Assembly: GCA_019115865.1 (NCBI GenBank)
Contig: DXCT01000104.1
Coordinates: forward strand, 1-64,000
Origin: Candidatus Yaniella excrementavium
GTDB taxonomy: Bacteria; Actinomycetota; Actinomycetes; Actinomycetales; Micrococcaceae
DNA: 64,000 bases
Reading direction: 5' to 3'
Below the pieces are notes generated by a model. That model was not told the DNA's origin. It made no database searches and worked only from the letters and a program-made list of their open reading frames with translations. A program made the position numbers and the translations under genes. Shown here one piece after another: positions 34,669-45,483 of the stretch (its first letter is position 1; each line of letters opens with the position of its first letter).

Positions 34669-37155
34669 ATGGCCTACCAGACTTCTTTGCCCCAATTTCG
34701 TCCTGCATTTTCGGTTGATGCCGGTTCTGAAAATCCGGTGCCGACGCCAAATGCGTCGGCGGAGCGCTTGGTGACAGGTCTGAACGACTCCCAAGCCGAG
34801 GCGGTATTGCACCGTGGTGGGCCGTTGCTTATCGTTGCGGGGGCTGGTTCCGGTAAAACACGGGTGCTGACCCACCGCATCGGACATTTGTTGGCGACCG
34901 GTGATGCAAGACCGCACGAGTTCTTAGCCATCACGTTTACGAATAAAGCTGCGGCAGAAATGCGGGAACGTATCGGGGAGCTCGTGGGTCCGGATGCGGC
35001 CAAGATGTGGATCTCCACCTTCCACTCCACGTGTGTTCGTATTTTGCGTCGCGAAGCTCAACATGTTGGACTAAAATCCAACTTCTCGATTTATGACGCG
35101 TCTGACTCATTGCGCCTGATCACGCAGATCGCTAAGGACGCGGACATGGATCCAAAACGTTTCGCGCCGCGGGCGATACGAAATAAAATTTCCTCGTTGA
35201 AGAATGAACTCGTTGATGACGAAGCATTTGCGTCAACGGCACCCGCTGACCCGTGGCACCAGGCTGTTGCAGAAATTTATAAGGAATATAGCTCCCGACT
35301 ACGTGGTGCCAACGCTATGGACTTCGACGACCTGTTGGGCAACGTAGTCCATATGTTTGATGCCTTCCCTGCGATTCTCGACAACTATCGTCGTCGCTTC
35401 CGATTTGTTCTGGTTGACGAGTATCAGGATACAAACCACGCGCAATATCGCTTGGTGCGGCTTCTCACCGGTGCTCCTGGCGAACCGGAAGGCGTGGCCA
35501 CCGAAGGTGGTCAACTGACCGTGGTGGGCGATTCTGACCAGTCGATCTATGCCTTCCGAGGCGCCGATATTCGCAACATTGTGGACTTTGAACACGATTA
35601 TCCGGATGCCACGGTGATTCGGTTGGAGCAAAACTATCGTTCCACTCAAACCATTTTGGACGCTGCAAATGCTGTCATTGCGCAGAACCCCTCGCGTGAG
35701 GTCAAGCGACTGTGGACTGCGGAGGGCAATGGTGAAAAGATTACCGGCTATGCCGCGGAATCTGAGTCCCGCGAAGCTCAATGGATCACCGACACCATCG
35801 ATGATCTCATGGACAATCACGATTATCGGCCAGCCGATATGGCCATTTTTTACCGTACGAACGCTCAGTCGCGCTCCATTGAAGAACGGTTGATCGCTTC
35901 GGGTATTCCATATCGTGTAGTTGGCGGCACCCGGTTCTACGACCGCAAAGAAATTAAAGATGCCCTGGGCTATTTACGTGTCTTGGATAACCCGGACGAC
36001 GATGTGAATCTCCGGCGTATCTTGAATGAGCCGAAACGTGGCATTGGAGATCGAGCCGAAGGTACTGTCGCAGCCCATCAGACGCGGATGCAATCCACCT
36101 TTATGCAGGCGCTGCGCGATGCTCAGAGTTCTCCCGGTGGTATGGCGACTCGTTCCTTGAACGCAGTCAAAAAGTTTATGCAGCTGCTTGATGATTTACA
36201 GCAAGTGGCTGAAACAGAGTCGGTTGCCACGATTCTTGAAGCTGTGCTGGAACAGACCGGCATGCTGGAGGCATTGCGTAGTTCCAAGGATTTCCAAGAT
36301 GAATCCCGGGCTGATAACCTCGGCGAGCTCGTTGGTGTGGTACGCGAATTCGATAAGGCCAATCCGGATGGGACCCTCGGCGATTTTCTTGAACAGGTCT
36401 CGCTTGTTGCGGATGCTGATCAGCTGCCCGATGCTACTGATGAAGAAGGCCAGGCACTGGCAGAGTACATGGGTGAGGTTACGCTGATGACCCTGCATAC
36501 TGCGAAAGGTTTGGAATTCCCGGTGGTCTTTCTCACCGGTATGGAACACGGGGTTTTTCCGCACGCACGTTCGATGGCTGACGAAAAGGAGTTAGCCGAA
36601 GAGCGCCGTCTAGCCTATGTTGGTCTGACACGCGCTCGCGAACGGCTGTATGTGTCACGCGCAGAGTCGCGCAGTATGTGGGGTCAGCATCAGTTTTATC
36701 CGGCCAGCCAGTTTCTATCTGAAATTCCAGGCGAGCTCATCGAATGGGAACGTGAAGGAAAAGGGACACCTGGAGCTTCGGAGTTTGGCCAAGGATTTGG
36801 CGGTTTCGGTCAGGACACTGGAGTGCGTGGGTTCCGTTACCGCGATGCCCAACGTTTCAGCGGCTCACACTGGGGTGCTTCCACCGCAAGCAGGAACTAT
36901 GGCAGGGCGGCAGCTGAGGGGGTTACCGAAGCCCAAGAGACAGCCCGAGTGAAAAAACCAGCGTCTCGTACCCAGGTGAACCCGAATAAGGAAGTCCTTT
37001 CGGTTGCCACAGGTGACGTCGTTGAGCACAAATCATTTGGCACAGGAGTTGTAACCGGAGTCCAAGGTGAAGGTACTAAAGCGGTAGCTGTTGTACAGTT
37101 CGCTGAATCTGAAAAACGCTTGTTGCTGCGCTACGCGCCCCTGAAGAAGACGTAA
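34669..37155 (+). CDS. pcrA: ATP-dependent DNA helicase PcrA/UvrD
   Basis: About 828 residues, the typical actinobacterial UvrD1/PcrA length. SF1 helicase motifs are all visible: I (AGAGSGKT), Ia (AITFTNKAAAEMRER), II (LVDEYQDTN), III (VVGDSDQSIYAFRGA), IV (LEQNYRST), V (LMTLHTAKGLEFPVV) and VI (YVGLTRARERL). A C-terminal extension ends in a tudor-like domain (VEHKSFGTGVVTGVQGEG...ESEKRLLLRYAPL) that contacts RNA polymerase in relatives. It acts in nucleotide excision repair and clearing of conflicts. The start is ATG at 34669. It is followed by sucC. Confidence 0.96.
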   Translation: MAYQTSLPQFRPAFSVDAGSENPVPTPNASAERLVTGLNDSQAEAVLHRGGPLLIVAGAGSGKTRVLTHRIGHLLATGDARPHEFLAITFTNKAAAEMRERIGELVGPDAAKMWISTFHSTCVRILRREAQHVGLKSNFSIYDASDSLRLITQIAKDADMDPKRFAPRAIRNKISSLKNELVDDEAFASTAPADPWHQAVAEIYKEYSSRLRGANAMDFDDLLGNVVHMFDAFPAILDNYRRRFRFVLVDEYQDTNHAQYRLVRLLTGAPGEPEGVATEGGQLTVVGDSDQSIYAFRGADIRNIVDFEHDYPDATVIRLEQNYRSTQTILDAANAVIAQNPSREVKRLWTAEGNGEKITGYAAESESREAQWITDTIDDLMDNHDYRPADMAIFYRTNAQSRSIEERLIASGIPYRVVGGTRFYDRKEIKDALGYLRVLDNPDDDVNLRRILNEPKRGIGDRAEGTVAAHQTRMQSTFMQALRDAQSSPGGMATRSLNAVKKFMQLLDDLQQVAETESVATILEAVLEQTGMLEALRSSKDFQDESRADNLGELVGVVREFDKANPDGTLGDFLEQVSLVADADQLPDATDEEGQALAEYMGEVTLMTLHTAKGLEFPVVFLTGMEHGVFPHARSMADEKELAEERRLAYVGLTRARERLYVSRAESRSMWGQHQFYPASQFLSEIPGELIEWEREGKGTPGASEFGQGFGGFGQDTGVRGFRYRDAQRFSGSHWGASTASRNYGRAAAEGVTEAQETARVKKPASRTQVNPNKEVLSVATGDVVEHKSFGTGVVTGVQGEGTKAVAVVQFAESEKRLLLRYAPLKKT

Positions 37156-37316
37156 ACCGAGCCACTGTGTAGTCATTATTCGGGGTAGCTCAGTCTGGTG
37201 GACTACAGTAGGGGCTTAGGAGTTTTGTGGCGTTAAGCCGAACTCGCAGACGCCCGGGGATATCTGTTCCGGGAATGTCATTCAATAAGTTGTCGAGGTA
37301 AAAGGACTGCAAACTC

Positions 37317-38480
37317 GTGGACCTGTATGAGTACCAGGCGCGCGATCTTTTTGAAGCACACGGTGTACCCGTGCTGCCTGGGATCGTTGCCGAAACACCA
37401 GAAGATGCCAAAGCAGCCGCTGAAAAACTTGGTGGCGTTACCGTTGTCAAAGCCCAAGTCAAAGTAGGCGGACGCGGTAAAGCTGGCGGTGTCAAAGTCG
37501 CGAAGAACGCCGACGAAGCATACACATACGCCAAAGAAATTTTGGGTATGGATATTAAAGGTCACACCGTCCACCAGGTGATGATCGCTGCTGGCGCTGA
37601 CATCAAAGAAGAGTACTATTTCTCGATGCTGCTGGATCGCGCCAACCGCACCTACCTTGCTATGGCATCGGTAGAAGGTGGCATGGATATCGAGCAGCTG
37701 GCAGAAGAGCGCCCAGATGATCTGGCACGCGTTCCAGTCTCGCCAACCACAGGTCTGAATCGCGAAGTAGCCGAACAGATTGCAAAAGAAGCTAAATTTG
37801 CTGACGACTTGCAAAGCGGTATCGCCGATGTGCTGGTTAAACTCGGTGAAGTCTTTGAGAAGGAAGACGCCACCCTGGTTGAAGTCAACCCTCTGGTTCT
37901 CACCGGTGAAGGCAAGCTCATCGCCCTCGACGGAAAAGTAACCGTAGATGACAACGCTGACTTCCGTCAGCCAGCACACGCTGAACTGGTTGACGAACGC
38001 ACCGAAAACCCGCTGGAAGCTAAAGCTGAAGCCAAAGGCCTCAACTACGTGAAGCTGGATGGTTCCGTTGGTGTTATTGGTAACGGTGCAGGACTGGTTA
38101 TGTCCACACTGGACGTCGTCGCATACGCCGGAGAAAACCACGGCAACGTCAAACCGGCCAACTTCTTGGACATTGGTGGTGGCGCTGACGCACAGGTCAT
38201 GGCTGATGGCCTCGATGTCATCCTTGGCGACGAGCAGGTCAACTCCGTATTCGTAAACGTCTTTGGTGGTATCACTGCCTGTGATCAGGTTGCCCGCGGT
38301 ATCGTCCAGGCACTGGAAATCTTAGGCGATGCCGCAACCAAACAGCTGGTGGTCCGCCTGGACGGAAACAAGGTGGAAGAAGGCCGCGCAATTTTGGCCG
38401 ATGCCAACCATCCGCTGGTTACCATTGCGGCCACCATGGACGAAGGCGCTGACAAAGCCGCCGAGCTGGCCAACAAGTAA
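37317..38480 (+). CDS. sucC: succinyl-CoA synthetase beta subunit
   Basis: 387 residues from the GTG at 37317 (AAAGGA upstream), the normal length. An ATP-grasp N-terminal half ([38 protein letters not shown]) is followed by a CoA-ligase half with [18 protein letters not shown] and the [13 protein letters not shown] signature. With SucD it converts succinyl-CoA, ADP/GDP and phosphate to succinate, CoA and ATP/GTP in the TCA cycle. It is 18 bases from sucD, in one operon. Confidence 0.97.
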   Translation: MDLYEYQARDLFEAHGVPVLPGIVAETPEDAKAAAEKLGGVTVVKAQVKVGGRGKAGGVKVAKNADEAYTYAKEILGMDIKGHTVHQVMIAAGADIKEEYYFSMLLDRANRTYLAMASVEGGMDIEQLAEERPDDLARVPVSPTTGLNREVAEQIAKEAKFADDLQSGIADVLVKLGEVFEKEDATLVEVNPLVLTGEGKLIALDGKVTVDDNADFRQPAHAELVDERTENPLEAKAEAKGLNYVKLDGSVGVIGNGAGLVMSTLDVVAYAGENHGNVKPANFLDIGGGADAQVMADGLDVILGDEQVNSVFVNVFGGITACDQVARGIVQALEILGDAATKQLVVRLDGNKVEEGRAILADANHPLVTIAATMDEGADKAAELANK

Positions 38481-38498
38481 GGACGGGATAAAGAAGAA

Positions 38499-39416
38499 AT
38501 GTCGATCTTCCTCAATAAAGATTCAAAGGTCATCGTCCAAGGTATTACCGGTGGCGAAGGAACCAAGCACACCGCACTGATGCTGAAAGCCGGCACCAAC
38601 ATTGTCGGCGGCGTGAACGCACGTCGCGCAGGCGAAACCGTCGAGCACGTTGATGCCAATGGCAACGACGTCTCGTTGAACGTGTACGGCACCGTAGAAG
38701 AAGCTATGAAAGAAACCGGCGCTGATGTATCGGTTATGTTCGTGCCACCAAAGTTCGCAAAAGACGCTGCAATGGAAGCCATTGAAGCTGAAATCGGACT
38801 GCTTGTAGTCATCACCGAGGGTATCCCAGTGCAGGACACCGCCGAGTTCTTTGCTGCATCACAGGCCAACGTTGATTCCGCAGGCAAACCCAAGACTCGT
38901 ATCATCGGTCCGAACTGCCCGGGTATCATCACACCAGATGTTGCGTTGGCAGGCATTACACCGGCTACCATTACCGGAACCGGGCCAATCGGTTTGGTTT
39001 CCAAGTCCGGTACCCTGACCTACCAGATGATGCACGAACTGTCGGAGATTGGTATCTCGACTGCTATCGGTATTGGTGGTGACCCTGTCATCGGAACCAC
39101 CCACATCGATGCACTGGAAGCCTTCGAACAGGATCCAGAGACTCAGGCCATCATCATGATCGGTGAAATCGGTGGCGACGCCGAAGAAAAAGCTGCCGAA
39201 TACATCAAAGACAATGTAACCAAACCAGTGGTTGGCTACATTGCCGGATTTACCGCACCAGAAGGCAAGACCATGGGGCACGCCGGAGCAATCGTTTCTG
39301 GTTCATCCGGAACTGCAGCTGCAAAGAAAGAAGCTCTTGAAGCAGCTGGTGTTCAGGTTGGACAAACCCCAACTGAGGCTGCTGACAAGATGCGTGAGAT
39401 CTTCAAAAATCTCTAA
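38499..39416 (+). CDS. sucD: succinyl-CoA synthetase alpha subunit
   Basis: 305 residues. It holds the CoA-binding Rossmann domain ([13 protein letters not shown]) and a ligase domain with the phospho-histidine in [10 protein letters not shown] and the [10 protein letters not shown] loop. It forms the heterodimer or heterotetramer with SucC. Second gene of the operon, followed by a strong terminator. Confidence 0.97.
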   Translation: MSIFLNKDSKVIVQGITGGEGTKHTALMLKAGTNIVGGVNARRAGETVEHVDANGNDVSLNVYGTVEEAMKETGADVSVMFVPPKFAKDAAMEAIEAEIGLLVVITEGIPVQDTAEFFAASQANVDSAGKPKTRIIGPNCPGIITPDVALAGITPATITGTGPIGLVSKSGTLTYQMMHELSEIGISTAIGIGGDPVIGTTHIDALEAFEQDPETQAIIMIGEIGGDAEEKAAEYIKDNVTKPVVGYIAGFTAPEGKTMGHAGAIVSGSSGTAAAKKEALEAAGVQVGQTPTEAADKMREIFKNL

Positions 39417-39440
39417 GCACTAGTATGTGATCTCATCAGA

Positions 39441-39482
39441 ATCGAACGAAGTCCAAGCATTTGCTTGGGCTTCGTTCGATTT
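39441..39482. terminator. terminator after sucCD
   Basis: A 19-bp stem (39441-39459 with 39462-39480; one G.U pair) closes on a two- to four-base loop. The flanks are only weakly T-rich, so it may work in both directions. Confidence 0.75.
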
Positions 39483-39644
39483 AACGCGCAGGCTAGCCGG
39501 CATTTCTCAACAGCAGTCCAAGCGCCTCGTTCAGCTCTAGTTGACCGATATCTGCTGGTCTGATCCCGGTTTCCTCCTGCGTGACCTGAGCTGTGCACCC
39601 ATTCGATGTGTGTCCAGATATTGGCGTGAAGTACACTCGAAAGC

Positions 39645-40580
39645 ATGGACTGGGAAGAATTGCACAGCAATTTGCCGTCAATCATGACCTTTTTGACGGT
39701 GGCTCGACTCGGCCGTTTTACGGCGGCAGCTGACTCTCTTGGAATTAACCATGCCACCGTATCTCGACGAATCGCGACGCTAGAGAAGATGACCGGTCAG
39801 CGTTTGCTGTTACGCTCGCAGTCAGGGTGGGAGATCACGGCCGAGGGACGTCAAGTTTTTGAAATCGCTGAGGAAATCGAAAAGTCGCTGACCAAACTCG
39901 CGTCAAACGAAGTAGAAGCTGCAGTCTCCGGTACCGTGCGGATCGGTGCTCCGGAAGCATTTTCCGGCCACATTGCTGCGCCGGTCTTGGCAAATGTGCA
40001 ACGGGACCATCCCGCTTTGGACATCGAATTGTTTACTTCCACCCAGCGAGCACGACAGAATCGTTCCGGGCTAGATTTAGAAATCGTTGTCGGAAAGCCA
40101 GAAGTGCCGCGTGCGTGGGAACGACCATTATTCGAGTATCACCTGAAGTTATACGCCACCGAAGCGTATTTGGCACAGCACGGGCGTCCGACCAAACTGG
40201 ATGATTTGCGCCACCATCGTCTCAACTATTATGTTGAAGCGATCCTGCTTGTCCAAGATCTTGATGCCGCCTTGACGAAGTTGCCGCAAATGCGGTCGGG
40301 CATTTCATCGACCAACGTCTATGCGCATTTGAGTGCTACGTTGCAAGGCGCAGGTATTGGATTGCTGCCAGATTTTCTGGCGAGTTCTCATCCGAGTCTT
40401 GTTTCCGTACTCGACAAAGAATTCGGTTATCCGGCTACCTTTTGGGCGGTCGTGCGTCAAGAATCCCTGCGGAATCCTGCGGTTGCTGCGGTCTACCAAG
40501 CACTGAAGGAGTATGCCGCCGCCGGAACGTTCGACACCGCGGAACTCGCTCCGAGCCGTATGCGCTCAGTGTTGCGCTAG
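39645..40580 (+). CDS. LysR family transcriptional regulator
   Basis: 311 residues: winged helix-turn-helix (about 12-72: FTAAADSLGINHATVSRRIATLEKMTGQRLLLR) and a LysR substrate-binding domain (about 95-300). It resembles the group of regulators with a shortened effector domain. The 3' end interlocks by four bases with the AEC transporter gene (CTAG, 40577-40580), so the two are not co-transcribed but could be functionally linked. The inducer is unknown. Confidence 0.88.
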   Translation: MDWEELHSNLPSIMTFLTVARLGRFTAAADSLGINHATVSRRIATLEKMTGQRLLLRSQSGWEITAEGRQVFEIAEEIEKSLTKLASNEVEAAVSGTVRIGAPEAFSGHIAAPVLANVQRDHPALDIELFTSTQRARQNRSGLDLEIVVGKPEVPRAWERPLFEYHLKLYATEAYLAQHGRPTKLDDLRHHRLNYYVEAILLVQDLDAALTKLPQMRSGISSTNVYAHLSATLQGAGIGLLPDFLASSHPSLVSVLDKEFGYPATFWAVVRQESLRNPAVAAVYQALKEYAAAGTFDTAELAPSRMRSVLR

Positions 40581-41554
40581 AGCAGTGTCGCGGCGAGTAA
40601 TGGCACGGTTATAATGGATAGCACAGTAGTCCCCGCAAGCACAGCAGCTGCCAGATCTCCCGAAGCATCATAGCGTTCGGAAAGAATATAGCCCGAGGTC
40701 GACATAGGCATGGCAGCCATCAAGATCACGGTACCGAACCATCCTGAGCCCATTGCATCTCGGAACATCCAGGCAAGCCCGAGTGTGGCCAACGGGAACA
40801 TCACATTTTTGAGCAGGATACCCGTTGCTACGAGTCCTAGCGAGAGCCCACCCGAGCGCAAACTCTGCAGAGCCGGATGCATGGCAATGCCGACGGAAAA
40901 CAGTGCCAGAGGAATAGCGGTGGCTCCCAGCAGCTGAATGCTGCCGGTTACCACCTCGGGCACAGGCAGAGCCAAAGCGGCCACTGTGATGCCAAGCAAC
41001 GTAGAAACCGTCACGGGACTCAGCACTGCTCGTGTGAGAATTTCTTGCCCGACCCGTTGGAGCGTACTGCGGTTAGAAGCGGGCCGCGAGGCACTTTCTG
41101 CTGTGTCGTGGGGGTTTCCGCGAATGACAGGGTAACCAATGAGAAACACCAAGTTGTGTAACAAGTGTACGATGGCAGCCGGCACAGCAGCATCCGTACC
41201 GAGCAAGGCGATAGTCATGGGAATGCCGAAGTAGCCAACATTTCCGTAGGAGGAACTCAGGGACAGCGGTGCAGCTTGCCTACGGTGCTGCGGTGTGAGC
41301 CAGCGCGTGCCATAGTAAACCAGTATTGAAAAGACGGCAGGAAAAATCAGCGCCAGGGCCCACACATGCCACGGAAATGATTCCGGCAGCTCGGCGGTGG
41401 CAATCGAGATGTAGATGAAACACGGTAAGGCGATGGAAAAGACAAAGTCGTTGAGTCCTGTTGCCGCCTGTTGGAATCGGCTGTTGTAGCCTGCAACAAA
41501 GCCGACGCCAAAGATCATGAACATCGGAGCCAAGACAGTTAATGCTTCGAGCAT
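40577..41554 (-). CDS. AEC family (auxin efflux carrier-type) transporter
   Basis: 325 residues from the ATG at 41554 (AGAGG upstream), with about ten transmembrane segments, starting LEALTVLAPMFMIFGVGFVAGY. The characteristic AEC pattern shows LNDFVFSIALPCFIYISIA in helix 2, SLSSSYGNVGYFGIPMTIALLG in the middle and MPMSTSGYILSERYDASGDLAA near the C-terminus. Bacterial members move malate, malonate or related organic acids. Single gene, facing the LysR regulator. Confidence 0.87.
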   Translation of the reverse strand: MLEALTVLAPMFMIFGVGFVAGYNSRFQQAATGLNDFVFSIALPCFIYISIATAELPESFPWHVWALALIFPAVFSILVYYGTRWLTPQHRRQAAPLSLSSSYGNVGYFGIPMTIALLGTDAAVPAAIVHLLHNLVFLIGYPVIRGNPHDTAESASRPASNRSTLQRVGQEILTRAVLSPVTVSTLLGITVAALALPVPEVVTGSIQLLGATAIPLALFSVGIAMHPALQSLRSGGLSLGLVATGILLKNVMFPLATLGLAWMFRDAMGSGWFGTVILMAAMPMSTSGYILSERYDASGDLAAAVLAGTTVLSIITVPLLAATLL

Positions 41555-41609
41555 AGGCCTCTTCTGCACAGCAGTGTATCTTGTGCACACTCACGGTGTG
41601 CCGTGGTTG

Positions 41610-42740
41610 CTATATCTGAAAGATCAGGCCCAACACGTATGTCACACCTGCAGCACCCAGCCCGATGGCAAGCTGGCGTAGTGCGCGCTTGCCTGGGGCT
41701 GCACCGGATAACAGGCCGACAATACCGCCGGTTATAAGTAACGCCAGTGAGACGAGTCCCAGGGCCCAGCTGAGGGCAGCGATACCGGAAGCGCCAAAGA
41801 CAAAGGGAAGGACCGGAATAATGGCACCGGAAGAGAAGAAGAGAAACGATGAGAATGCGACTTTCCAGGGGTTTCCAACTGCCTCAAACTCTTCTTGTTG
41901 CAGCTCGGCCTCCGGGCCTTGCGACCCATCGGGTCGGGCAGAAAAGCTCGGGTTGCAATCGCAATTGAGGTACCCGAGACGCTCTAGCGCCCGGTGGCTA
42001 GCATCCTCGGGCGTCATACCGCGTGCTTGGTACACCAGTTCAAGTTCGTTCTGTTCGATATCTAAGTGTTTTGCTGCCCGTAGCGTGATGTGAGTGGGGT
42101 GCGAAGCTTCCAGGAGTTCGCGCTGGGAGCGTACCGAAACGTATTCCCCTGCACCCATACTTAGCGCTCCGGCCAAGAGGCCTGCAAGACCCGTGAACAA
42201 AACGACTGACGGGGCTATACCGGTCGCACCAACGCCCATGACCAGGGCCAGATTCGAGACCAAACCGTCGTTGGCGCCAAAGACAGCGGCACGAAAATTT
42301 CCGGCCATGGTTTCGCGTCCACGGGCGGCGAGGCCTCGAACCACCTCTTCGTGGATGGCTTCGTCGGCGGCAATTTCACGGGGGACTTCGGAATCCGTCT
42401 TATAAGGTGTATTCGACTCGGAACGCTGCATAAGTGCTAACACAAAGACCGAACCGAACATCCGTGCCAAAATACGCAGCAGTGCCCGATGCAAACTTGG
42501 ACGTCGCCGCGTTTCAGCATATTCGCCCAAGAGGTCGCGCCAATGTTGGGCATGACGGTCTTCAGCGTCGGCGAGGCCGAGCAGGATTGCTTTTTCTGGT
42601 TTCTGGCTCCGGTGGGCGAGATCTCGGTAAATCTGACCTTCAGCAATTTCGTCTGCCAAATATCTGCGCCACCGTCGAATCTGTGACTTCGATGGACCCG
42701 GTGCCACGGTCACTTCGCGTTCATACTCCGAACCAGACAT
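41610..42740 (-). CDS. ferritin-like/VIT1 fusion Fe/Mn transporter
   Basis: 376 residues from the ATG at 42740, with AAGGA six bases upstream. Residues ~10-140 form a rubrerythrin-like helical domain (ADEIAEGQIYRDLAHRSQ, ADAEDRHAQHWRDLLGEY) that probably binds iron. The C-terminal part is a CCC1/VIT1 transporter with five transmembrane helices (GANDGLVSNLALVMGV, SMGAGEYVSVRSQRELLEA) and a cytosolic metal loop with CDC. In MbfA-type relatives the ferritin domain gates iron export. It probably removes excess Fe or Mn. Confidence 0.87.
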   Translation of the reverse strand: MSGSEYEREVTVAPGPSKSQIRRWRRYLADEIAEGQIYRDLAHRSQKPEKAILLGLADAEDRHAQHWRDLLGEYAETRRRPSLHRALLRILARMFGSVFVLALMQRSESNTPYKTDSEVPREIAADEAIHEEVVRGLAARGRETMAGNFRAAVFGANDGLVSNLALVMGVGATGIAPSVVLFTGLAGLLAGALSMGAGEYVSVRSQRELLEASHPTHITLRAAKHLDIEQNELELVYQARGMTPEDASHRALERLGYLNCDCNPSFSARPDGSQGPEAELQQEEFEAVGNPWKVAFSSFLFFSSGAIIPVLPFVFGASGIAALSWALGLVSLALLITGGIVGLLSGAAPGKRALRQLAIGLGAAGVTYVLGLIFQI

Positions 42741-42830
42741 CCTCGTTCCTTGCATATCGGTGATCTAGTCAAACTGCTTACAAACCTTACCCCTGAAAGC
42801 AATCCGGTGTGACGGGTCTGTGGATGCAGC

Positions 42831-43346
42831 TTAACGAGAGAGCTGTGTGGGGTCCGGATCTTCTGGTGGGACTGCGGTGGGTTGGTCTGGATCGTAGCTA
42901 AACTCTTTCTCACCACGTTCTGGCTGCCGAGCAAAAATAAAATGCCGACCGGAAAGTTCGTCGATGCTCAACGAGACAAAGAAATCTTTGTAGGTGGGTA
43001 CCCAGGGAGCCACCCCAAGACCACGGACATAGTCGACGTTGTCTTCGGTAACGGTGTTGATGTTGCCGCGAACAACGACCGACCAGGCTTCGTCTGGCAA
43101 GATGCCGTCGGTTTCAAAAGCAACCAACGCCTCGGACTGAGCAGCTAGTAGCTTAGCGCCCGGAGCGGTACGAAAATACAGGTTCTCGCCGTCGAAAGCA
43201 TAGTTGACCGGAAAGACCTCCACACGCCCGTCGGCCATGAAAGCTAATCGACCGTGGCGGGTGTGTTGCAAGAGTCGTTTGCATTGTTCGGTGTTGAGGT
43301 GCAGAACCGGCTGGTCTTTTTCGTGTTCAAACATGTAGGCGCTCAT
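42831..43346 (-). CDS. pyridoxamine 5'-phosphate oxidase-fold flavin protein
   Basis: 171 residues with the split-barrel fold of the PNPOx-like/nitroreductase-related group: RLLQHTRHGRLAFMADGRVEVFPVNYAFDGENLYFRT at the start, ALVAFETDGILPDEAWSVVVRG, and IDELSGRHF near the end. Such proteins bind FMN, F420 or heme; the substrate is unknown. The C-terminal ~20 residues are Pro/Asp-rich. Single gene between the VIT1 fusion and the inositol-phosphatase genes. Confidence 0.82.
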   Translation of the reverse strand: MSAYMFEHEKDQPVLHLNTEQCKRLLQHTRHGRLAFMADGRVEVFPVNYAFDGENLYFRTAPGAKLLAAQSEALVAFETDGILPDEAWSVVVRGNINTVTEDNVDYVRGLGVAPWVPTYKDFFVSLSIDELSGRHFIFARQPERGEKEFSYDPDQPTAVPPEDPDPTQLSR

Positions 43347-43400
43347 ACTGTCTATTCTGCTGGTTTCTACCAGGGCGCGCTACCATTGCGTGCGCGGTCG

Positions 43401-44204
43401 TCACAATCTTTGAATTGAGTCGAAGACTGAGGTAAGCACCGCTGATTCGCGGCCTGGCGCTAGTGCAACATAGTGGTCTGCTAGATGTGGTGGCCCATCG
43501 GTTGCTGTGATGTAGCGTCCACCCGCCTGACGTAAAATATACGATCCCGCTGCGACATCCCAAGGTTGGGTATCGACCCCCAGAACGGCGTCGGCTATCC
43601 CACAGGCTGCATGGCATAGCTCGAGTGCGCCAGAAACCAAGCGCCGTACCGTGGCGAAGTTGGTGACGAGCTCACCAAACAGTGCGGTCGCTTCGGGTGC
43701 ACGATGCAATACTTCGGCAGCAGGAAATGAGGTGATCAGATTGTAATCGGTTTCGTGACCAGGAGCCGGACGAACAACGATTCGCTCATCATTGCGGTAT
43801 GCACCAGAGGCATCTGCAGAGAATTCGGTACCGGTGACAGGCTCCACGACGACGCCTGCCACAACTGCATTATCGATGGCAGCGGCGATCGAGATAGAAA
43901 ACATCGGGTACCCGTGAACGAAGTTGCTGGTGCCGTCGATCGGATCAATAATCCATTCCACTTGACCGGGTCCGGCGTGGGATTGACGGCCGGTTTCCTC
44001 GCCCCAGAATACCGCGTTGTGGCCGGCCAAGCTGGTCTTGAGCATTTCCTCGACCCGGCGGTCCCAGGTGGAGACGAGATCGTGTTGATTGGTTTTCTGT
44101 TCGGCCACGACAGCGCCTGAGGCAAACGCCTCGGCGAGTAATGCGGCGGGCTCGCGGGCCGCATGGAGTGCGAGGGTGCGCAAATTGGACATGACACCAA
44201 CCAT
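43401..44204 (-). CDS. inositol monophosphatase family protein
   Basis: 267 residues; an alternative ATG at 44192 removes four. It shows the Mg-dependent phosphatase signatures GEETG, WIIDPIDGTSNFVHGYP and WDVAAGSYILRQAGG. Actinobacterial members (SuhB, ImpA-like, HisN-like) dephosphorylate inositol phosphate, histidinol phosphate or related sugars; I cannot tell which. It is divergent from the App1-like gene, with about 60 bases between. Confidence 0.88.
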   Translation of the reverse strand: MVGVMSNLRTLALHAAREPAALLAEAFASGAVVAEQKTNQHDLVSTWDRRVEEMLKTSLAGHNAVFWGEETGRQSHAGPGQVEWIIDPIDGTSNFVHGYPMFSISIAAAIDNAVVAGVVVEPVTGTEFSADASGAYRNDERIVVRPAPGHETDYNLITSFPAAEVLHRAPEATALFGELVTNFATVRRLVSGALELCHAACGIADAVLGVDTQPWDVAAGSYILRQAGGRYITATDGPPHLADHYVALAPGRESAVLTSVFDSIQRL

Positions 44205-44266
44205 AAACCAGCGTGGAGAAACGTATTAGACTGTGGAGGTAACCAAGGAGTGGAACCAACAAGACT

Positions 44267-45483
44267 ATGACGCGTCGTCGTAAAACTTATCATTTTCCGA
44301 CTATTCCGCGGCAGGCCCCTGCTGTGGCAGATGAGGCATCCCCTCCGGAGCAACTCGCGACCCTGGCCTATTACAGTTTCCAGAAAAAGCGACGCCAGCG
44401 TTCTCGTAAGCGTGGAGACATCCCGCGTATCTTGTCGTTTACCGGGTATGGCTCAACGCGTTGGGTTCGAATCTTTTCTCGGGTGTTACTGTCTAAACCT
44501 CAGTGGAGCGAAGTCGAATATGTCACCCAAATTCTGCGTGACGGAGTGCGGGGATGGCAGAACTTTGTGTCACCGCCCATCGCCTATGCCAAGGTGGTCA
44601 TCGAGGTCAATGGTGAGCGCCATCAGGTACGCGCCGACCGCAACGGGGTGGTCGATGCACGGATTGAGACGTCACTGTCCCCGGGCTGGGCGACCGTCAC
44701 TGTCCATGTTGGTGACGAAGAATCTCGCAGTCAGGACGTTCTCATCATCGGTGACGACACCACGAACGCCATTATTTGCGATGTTGATGACACCGTGTGG
44801 GTAACGGCTCTACCACGACCATTCACTGCTGCCTGGAACTCCTTTTTGATCGATGAACATGCTCGACGCCCGGTTGCCGGTATGCCGGTGATGTTGAACC
44901 GGTTAGCGGAAAAACATGCCGGTACTCCGGTGTTCTATGTTTCGACTGGTCCGTGGAACGTGGCAGAAACTTTGACCCGCTTTATGACCCGTCACCTGTT
45001 TCCGCTGGGCCCGATGCTGTTGACTTCGTGGGGACCGACCGAGGATCGGTGGTTTCGATCGGGTATGGCACATAAAGTCAATACATTGGCTCGACTTGCG
45101 GCAGATTTCCCGCAGCTCACTTGGACGCTGGTGGGTGATGACGGTCAACACGACCCGGAGATCTATACGCATTTTGCACATCACCATCCAGGCAGGGTTG
45201 ATGCGATTGCGATTCGTCAGTTGTCTGCCACAGAAGCATTGTTGGCGGGCGGTCGCGCCGAGAATACGCAGCAAGCTACTGCCGGTATTTCGTGGGCTTA
45301 TGGCCCAGATGGTGCTGCCATTTCGTTCCAACTGGAGAACTCCGGTGTCATGCCGCCGCGGGAACATGCACCTTTGGCGTGGCCGCACTCTGTGACCGCA
45401 GAAGAACAGCTGACTGTTGCTGAGCTCCGGGTCGATTACCCAGAATTTACCCAAGATCTTCCACACGACATACAGGAGGAACC

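Noticed and set aside
37183..37240. tRNA-like sequence (ggggtagctcagtctggtgg) between pcrA and sucC
   Set aside because: Only the 5' acceptor/D-arm part resembles a tRNA; no anticodon stem, T-arm or matching 3' acceptor follows.
37278..38141. Long open frame opposite sucC (287 codons)
   Set aside because: It is the antisense of a highly conserved gene, with Phe/Val/Gly-rich composition and no family resemblance; the biased codon use of sucC explains it.
38285..39004. 239-codon open frame opposite sucC/sucD
   Set aside because: It covers two real genes and their junction, with no ribosome binding site or recognisable product.
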